From contig CAITUY010000147.1 of assembly GCA_903895695.1 (NCBI GenBank), forward strand, positions 1 to 64,000: DNA of 64,000 bases. The letters are read 5' to 3'. A model generated the notes under the pieces. It ran no database searches, had not been told where the DNA came from, and saw only the letters and a list, made by a program, of their open reading frames with translations. A program made the translations under genes and the position numbers. Positions 60,662-64,000 of the stretch are shown here, piece after piece; within the stretch, counting starts at the first letter, position 1, and each line of letters starts with the position of its first letter. The DNA comes from an uncultured bacterium (lineage in GTDB: Bacteria; Verrucomicrobiota; Kiritimatiellia; CAIKKV01; CAITUY01).

Positions 60662-61395
60662 GTTGAATTCTCCTGCCCTGCAAGCCCGCAGGGTCCCCCA
60701 GAGGAGGAAGCTACTACCGTGGTCATGGACGCTCAACACCAAAGCAGTGGCATGCAACGGTTCCAATTCAAGTAGCGGGAGACGACTTTCGGTTCTTCAT
60801 GTCACTAACGCGGCACGGGATCACATCGAGATGGGCGTGCCGCTATGAGAAAAGTCTCGGTCCCGCAACAGGGAGGGGAGTCAAGAGGGGGACCCTTGAC
60901 GGCCGTGAAGGGGACCGAGAAGAAGTTGTTTACCACCGATAAAGTGGTTCTGCAACAGTTATCCACCATTAGTAATAGGCCAACGGGATTCAGGTGGGGG
61001 CACTCTCGGGTCAGCGCCAGCGTCCTGCCCGCCGAAAAGAAGATACGGACGCACTACCTCTGCGAAAATCGGGTGGACTACCCGGATTCCTCCGCTGTAT
61101 AGTCACCCCATCAGCGGATGGTCGTGTGGCTGTGGGCAGGTGTCTCACGGGGGGCCTCACGGGTGGATGGGATCGTGGTATTGGAGAAGTTAAGAAAGCC
61201 CCCGAGGCGTTTATGGCTAAGCAAAACGTCCCCCTAATGGTACAACTCCCTCCCAACCGTGCGCGACGAGCCCTGCCTCACGGCGATTTCGTACCATCCT
61301 TTTTGCTGGGCGTTGAAGAGCGACATTCCGGAAAGAACCTCCAGGATGTCATATTTGCGCCACACACTGGTTGGAAAGTGCTCTTGCTACACCCT
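60662..61395. other. 734-bp intergenic region with nested palindromes
   Basis: Between the HU gene and the zinc-finger secreted protein. A perfect 9-bp inverted repeat CTCGGTCCC (60856-60864 against 60911-60919) encloses a second inverted repeat GTCAAG/CTTGAC (60880-60885 against 60895-60900). A single TTATCCACC occurs at 60959-60967. Open frames here (85 aa and others) look non-coding. Confidence 0.55.
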
Positions 61396-62919
61396 ATGCT
61401 CAGCCGTCCCTTCCATCTTCTTATCGCTGTTTTGACGGTCTGGATCACCTGTTGGGCAACCCCGACCTTATCGCAACCCAACGGCGAAACCACATCGTTC
61501 ACGGCAGCAGAAGTAGAAACTAAACTGCGCTCCATTGTCATTCCCGAAGCCCAATTCAGGCAGGCTCACATTGAAGAAGTGCGACAGTTCCTCTCGGCTG
61601 CAATCCACGAGGCCAGAATCAATGACCCGGATAAGCGCGAGATTACCATAGCCGTTGAATTGCCTGATGCCACAAGACGACGACTTGCAACCGATAAAGA
61701 TCCATTCGGCAACAATTCCGATGGGCCTGTCAAAGATGCTGAGCTAAGAGTTTCACTCAAAATATCACACACTCCGTTGTGGGAAGTGCTGCAATCTAGC
61801 GCCGAACAGATCAGATACGAGTGCCACATTGAGGGGCGCACTGTCACTCTCTCTCCACGGAAAAGGTCAACCACCGCTCCTAGCGAGCAGACGCATCAGC
61901 ATCTGACCACGGCCAATGGCGTTTCTCTGGAATCTGTCGTGGACGCGCAAGCCAATGAATTCGCGGCAATGCGTGTTGCATGTGAGACTCTGTCAGAGCA
62001 ACCACTTGAGGAACTGTCATTAAAAACGGTGCTGAATACGGCGCGTAGTGCCACCAATTCCGATCTTCGAAGCCGGGCAATGGCGATCTGCACCCTTGCA
62101 GCGATCTTGCGGAATGATTCTGATGGATACAGTCGATGCTTCACTGCCCTCAATTCCAAGTTTCCAGAGATTTCGGTGGCACATCAAATACAACCCAGCA
62201 AAGTGTCTGATGTGTGCTCGGTTTGTGCAGGTTCCGGCAAGGGCACGGCCACTTGCCCTGAATGTAAAGGCAACGGCAATTGTATTGGGTGCCGTGGCAG
62301 CGGCCAAGTCACGCGGCCTCAATTCGGGGGTCCCGACTACCGCACCGCTTGCCTGACTTGTGAGGGCACTGGACACTGCAAATACTGTCAAGGCAAAGGC
62401 AAGGTCCCGGTCATATGCCACAATTGTGGCGGCCGGGGGCAGGTCCTTTCACAAAGTAAGGCAAGTGACATTTACTTGCAGGTCGTCAAGGAGACTTCTG
62501 CTCTATCCTATCGATTACTCCACCCTGAAATCGGCGAAGTTGAGAATGCTATTCAGGCAGCCAAGGCCCAGGACGATTTTGCCACAGCACTTTCCATTCT
62601 CAGTGAGGCCATAAGACTGCATCCCCAATCCGACAATATCGACTCAGCAAAGGAGTTGAGGTCGTTGCTCCAAGACAAGCAACAGATCGCCCAGGCCGCA
62701 GCGCGAGAAGCGGCGGATAAGCTACTGAGACAGCAACGGCAACAGTTGAAGGAGGCCCGCGACTCGTCGGGACGTGACTCGCGTGACCTCCCTGCCGCCA
62801 TTAAGTCAGTCCACGATTTTATCCAGAACTACCCGACATCGCCCTACATTTCGGAGGCAAAGGTACTGCTGCAAGAGCTTGAAGCGAAACGGAAGCTGGT
62901 CGACTCCACCGGATTGTGA
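61396..62919 (+). CDS. secreted protein with STN-like domain, DnaJ-type zinc finger and TPR
   Basis: 507 aa. Signal peptide (MLSRPFHLLIAVLTVWITCW to about TLSQP). A beta/alpha segment resembles secretin/TonB short N-terminal domains: REITIAVELPDATRR, and WEVLQSSAEQIRYECHIEG. The cysteine-rich centre carries four CxxCxGxG-like repeats (CSVCAGSGKG, CPECKGNGN, CLTCEGTGH, CHNCGGRGQ), as in the DnaJ zinc finger. A TPR-like helical tail follows (about 390-507). This combination outside the cytoplasm is unusual. It is coupled to a membrane gene starting 10 nt later. Confidence 0.75.
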   Translation: MLSRPFHLLIAVLTVWITCWATPTLSQPNGETTSFTAAEVETKLRSIVIPEAQFRQAHIEEVRQFLSAAIHEARINDPDKREITIAVELPDATRRRLATDKDPFGNNSDGPVKDAELRVSLKISHTPLWEVLQSSAEQIRYECHIEGRTVTLSPRKRSTTAPSEQTHQHLTTANGVSLESVVDAQANEFAAMRVACETLSEQPLEELSLKTVLNTARSATNSDLRSRAMAICTLAAILRNDSDGYSRCFTALNSKFPEISVAHQIQPSKVSDVCSVCAGSGKGTATCPECKGNGNCIGCRGSGQVTRPQFGGPDYRTACLTCEGTGHCKYCQGKGKVPVICHNCGGRGQVLSQSKASDIYLQVVKETSALSYRLLHPEIGEVENAIQAAKAQDDFATALSILSEAIRLHPQSDNIDSAKELRSLLQDKQQIAQAAAREAADKLLRQQRQQLKEARDSSGRDSRDLPAAIKSVHDFIQNYPTSPYISEAKVLLQELEAKRKLVDSTGL

Positions 62920-62929
62920 AGGAAGAAGT

Positions 62930-64000
62930 ATGTCCCCATCAAAGCAAACAGGATACCGCTGGGCGAGACTCTACATTAAGTTGGTGCGTTTCCTTGCCCT
63001 TTTGTGCGTTTTGGCTGGGGCTGTGATGTTCTGGTATACCCTCAAGCAAGGAAGTGTGGCGTACCGCCGGACGCTTTATGAGCCGAATTCTGCGATTTCC
63101 GCCCATCTTGAGACAGTCAGGCTTCAGTACGGAACGGCACACGCAATCCTGCGGTCGAAAGGAATAGCGATAGATGCGAGTCCCACAAACAACTCCTCGG
63201 TTGGTGGACCAGACTATCGCACTTCTTTGCAACTGAGGGCTGTGCAGACAGTCGTGACCGAACTCCGCCAAGATGTGAACAGACTGCAGAATCGCTATTC
63301 TGCGGCGTTCTCAAGACCGATTGACTCTCTCATTGACATCCTTTCGGAGCATTCCCGCCAGATTCGGACTGCACTCACGCCGACGAACAATTCGCCCGTG
63401 TCCCGCGAGGAAGATGTCGAACAATCCGCCGCACCACCTCAAGTACCTGAGCGCGTACGGATGTATCGCGCCGTCTCACAGGACGAAATCGACCAACTGC
63501 ACCGCATCAAGGACGACCTCCAAACATATCAGAGCCAAGCGACCAAGGATACTACGAGAACTTGCCTGACTGACGGGATCGGGGCGCTGGACATCTACAC
63601 AACAGTTATGGAAGCGGAACTACCTGTGCGCATCACAACGCCAGTTGTGCGGACCAGCGTGGAGACGCAAATCCCGGTAGCGCCAAAGCTGCAACTCAAA
63701 GTCGACGACCTGATTCGATCACTGCAGAGCCACAAGGCAGCGGTACAGTCGGTCGTGCTTTCAGACTGGCAAGTGGCGATCTCGATAGACGACTTACTTG
63801 GCTTGATACATAAGGAACTCAAAGAGTGTATGGATTGTGAGCTTAGTGGCGAGCAACAGCTCATGCAGATGTACCGTTCCCTGGCCGAAATCACAGTAAT
63901 GGCATTGGTCGCGGCGTTCCTAACAATGGTGCTGGCGGATTTCCTTCAGGCGATCATCGATACACCTGACCTTATCCGCGGCACGAACGATCCGAAAGGC
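62930..64000 (+). CDS. membrane protein, partial at window end
   Basis: Open from ATG 62930 to the last base, 357 codons with no stop. One N-terminal helix (about 15-38: YIKLVRFLALLCVLAGAVMF) is followed by a long soluble domain of 280+ residues with helical segments, and a second helix near the end (about 320-343: MALVAAFLTMVLADFLQAII). No family is recognised. GGAAGAAGT precedes the ATG and the gap to the zinc-finger gene is 10 nt, so the two are probably one operon. Confidence 0.7.
   Translation, partial: MSPSKQTGYRWARLYIKLVRFLALLCVLAGAVMFWYTLKQGSVAYRRTLYEPNSAISAHLETVRLQYGTAHAILRSKGIAIDASPTNNSSVGGPDYRTSLQLRAVQTVVTELRQDVNRLQNRYSAAFSRPIDSLIDILSEHSRQIRTALTPTNNSPVSREEDVEQSAAPPQVPERVRMYRAVSQDEIDQLHRIKDDLQTYQSQATKDTTRTCLTDGIGALDIYTTVMEAELPVRITTPVVRTSVETQIPVAPKLQLKVDDLIRSLQSHKAAVQSVVLSDWQVAISIDDLLGLIHKELKECMDCELSGEQQLMQMYRSLAEITVMALVAAFLTMVLADFLQAIIDTPDLIRGTNDPKG

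Noticed and set aside
60959-60967. DnaA-box-like TTATCCACC as a replication origin
   Set aside because: A single site with one mismatch and no cluster, no dnaA or dnaN nearby.

Overview
This is a GC-rich (by eye) bacterial chromosome segment with densely packed genes on both strands. There is one tRNA, no rRNA and no CRISPR array. The gene set suggests the PVC superphylum outside the Planctomycetes (Kiritimatiellota, Lentisphaerota or Verrucomicrobiota). Pointers are an LL-diaminopimelate aminotransferase, a divergent but real ftsQ-ftsA-ftsZ set, a GTP-type PEP carboxykinase, a DUF3863-type protein, an exosortase-type CAAX-protease homologue, a Tim44-like protein carrying Hint domains, and many palindromic intergenic repeats. 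The phylum is an inference from gene content.

Layout. 0.1-5 kb: a glycosyltransferase fused to a flippase, PEP carboxykinase and a porin-like barrel protein. 5.4-10.2 kb: ddl-ftsQ-ftsA-ftsZ followed by a GtrA-type protein, then a CAT-anticodon tRNA. 10.4-14 kb: small proteins, a xylulokinase-type sugar kinase and a mutarotase-like protein. 14.1-18.1 kb (minus strand): a tightly coupled five-gene operon, lgt-like / lipoprotein / tetraether-synthase-like radical SAM / ICMT-like methyltransferase / DUF4395-like. It looks like an uncharacterised lipid-modification system. 18.2-23.3 kb: dapL, a C_GCAxxG_C_C protein, an MMPL exporter and a membrane metallophosphoesterase. 23.3-26.4 kb: a membrane-protein operon containing a Tim44-like protein interrupted by two tandem Hint (intein-like) domains. 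26.6-33.3 kb: a PQQ-type beta-propeller, an orphan ExbD, and carbohydrate-related genes (DUF3863, GHMP kinase, SGNH hydrolase, PHP). 33.4-38.8 kb: a secretion-type ATPase, the CAAX-protease homologue, and a J-domain protein convergent with clpB. 39-45 kb: a secreted C39-like peptidase, receivers, a XRE regulator, a two-component pair and a beta-barrel protein.

45.4-49.7 kb is a complete glycine-cleavage operon, gcvT-gcvH-gcvPA-gcvPB, with split P protein. It is followed by two oxidoreductases, a secreted protein with a duplicated domain, and a sialate O-acetylesterase-like enzyme with an unusual C-terminal zinc ribbon. 54.7-60.4 kb is an accessory island: a wHTH/nucleotidyltransferase pair translationally chained to a RelB/YafQ pair, a DUF4143-type ATPase, a GIY-YIG protein, and an AbiEi gene and a TPR gene that truncate each other at a recombination junction. 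The right end carries an HU-like protein and an unusual pair: a secreted protein with a DnaJ-type zinc finger, and a membrane protein that runs off the window.

The most unusual items are the radical-SAM lipid operon, the tandem Hint domains inside the glycine-rich linker of a Tim44-like protein, the FtsZ with threonine in place of a catalytic aspartate (position 212), the four-gene coupled toxin-antitoxin chain, and several families of palindromic repeats, some of which overlap stop codons.
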